Shown one piece after another: positions 63,929 through 64,000 of a DNA stretch of 64,000 bases. The translations under genes and the position numbers were made by a program. Within the stretch, counting starts at the first letter, position 1. Each line of letters starts with the position of its first letter. The notes beneath the pieces were generated by a model. It searched no databases and was not told the DNA's origin. It saw nothing but the letters and a program-made list of their open reading frames with translations. The DNA lies in assembly GCF_014117325.1 (NCBI RefSeq), contig NZ_CP059732.1:6151001-6215000 (forward strand). The letters are read 5' to 3'. This stretch comes from Spirosoma foliorum. GTDB lineage: Bacteria > Bacteroidota > Bacteroidia > Cytophagales > Spirosomataceae.

Positions 63929-64000
63929 ATGCGCTTTATCGCTGTTTTCAATCAATTTCAAACGTCTTATGGATTAGGGTTTGATAGCTTACTCGATGCT
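63929..64000 (+). CDS. Start of an unidentified gene, cut by the window edge
   Basis: Twenty-four codons open to the end of the window from ATG 63929, reading MRFIAVFNQFQTSYG.. The frame is supported by the -7-like element just upstream and by the competing frame from 63919 stopping within 75 bp. It is too short for a functional call. Confidence 0.35.
   Translation, partial: MRFIAVFNQFQTSYGLGFDSLLDA

Noticed and set aside
63739..63984. An 81-codon open frame near the window end
   Set aside because: It overlaps the likely promoter and the start of the gene at 63929; composition is not convincing.

Overview
The window looks like chromosome from an environmental Bacteroidetes of the order Cytophagales, most like Spirosoma or a close relative. 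This is an inference from gene content. The evidence is SusC/SusD pairs, a LytS-type sensor kinase with a two-component-regulator propeller, ThuA/PQQ sugar dehydrogenases, many secreted proteins with N-terminal signals ending in AQ, giant Ig-repeat surface proteins, weak Shine-Dalgarno signals, and several TAnnTTTG sequences upstream of genes, the Bacteroidetes -7 promoter element. No rRNA, tRNA, CRISPR array, transposase or prophage was seen.

Layout. (1) 1-10433, all on +: the tail of a SusD-like lipoprotein, a heparinase II/III-like lyase, a PQQ dehydrogenase with a built-in cytochrome c domain, a Gfo/Idh/MocA oxidoreductase, a hexuronate-type MFS carrier, an acyl-CoA ligase and a tannase/feruloyl-esterase family hydrolase. 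Together they suggest use of uronic-acid polymers and phenolic esters. (2) 10547-14939: an MdaB-like quinone reductase divergent from a LysR regulator, a large unrecognised protein that may be a flavin TIM barrel, and HemJ. (3) 15786-25191: a cell-surface protein of about 3,100 residues with some 30 Ig-like modules, split in this sequence by a one-base frameshift near 23838. (4) 25947-36125: a pectin region with a sensor kinase, a TolB-like propeller protein, GH28 polygalacturonase, pectinesterase, a truncated GH43 and a secreted esterase. (5) 36276-46038: AraC regulator, SDR, lipoprotein hydrolase, D-aminoacylase-like amidohydrolase, Tat-exported Gfo/Idh oxidoreductase, a decayed gene, a phosphopantetheinyl transferase and a FAA1-like acyl-CoA ligase. 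(6) 46118-56812: a 1,584-residue mosaic secreted protein divergent from a SusC/SusD pair. (7) 56881-64000: an exported tyrosine phosphatase, small secreted proteins, a 1,258-residue ThuA/sugar dehydrogenase/cytochrome c fusion, and a divergent Nudix-type regulator with two matching palindromes in the shared intergenic region.

The most unusual feature is the intergenic DNA. Most gaps hold a long inverted repeat with arms of about 20-40 bp, falling into several families. One family (outer sequence TTTTTGTCATTCCGAC) has five copies whose inner bases differ between copies while pairing is kept in four of them. A second architecture consists of arrays of small hairpins with 3-4-nt loops around a central long palindrome. 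A third family ends right at, or just before, start codons. Many copies sit where terminators are expected, but not all do. These repeats are the best candidate in the window for something not well described.
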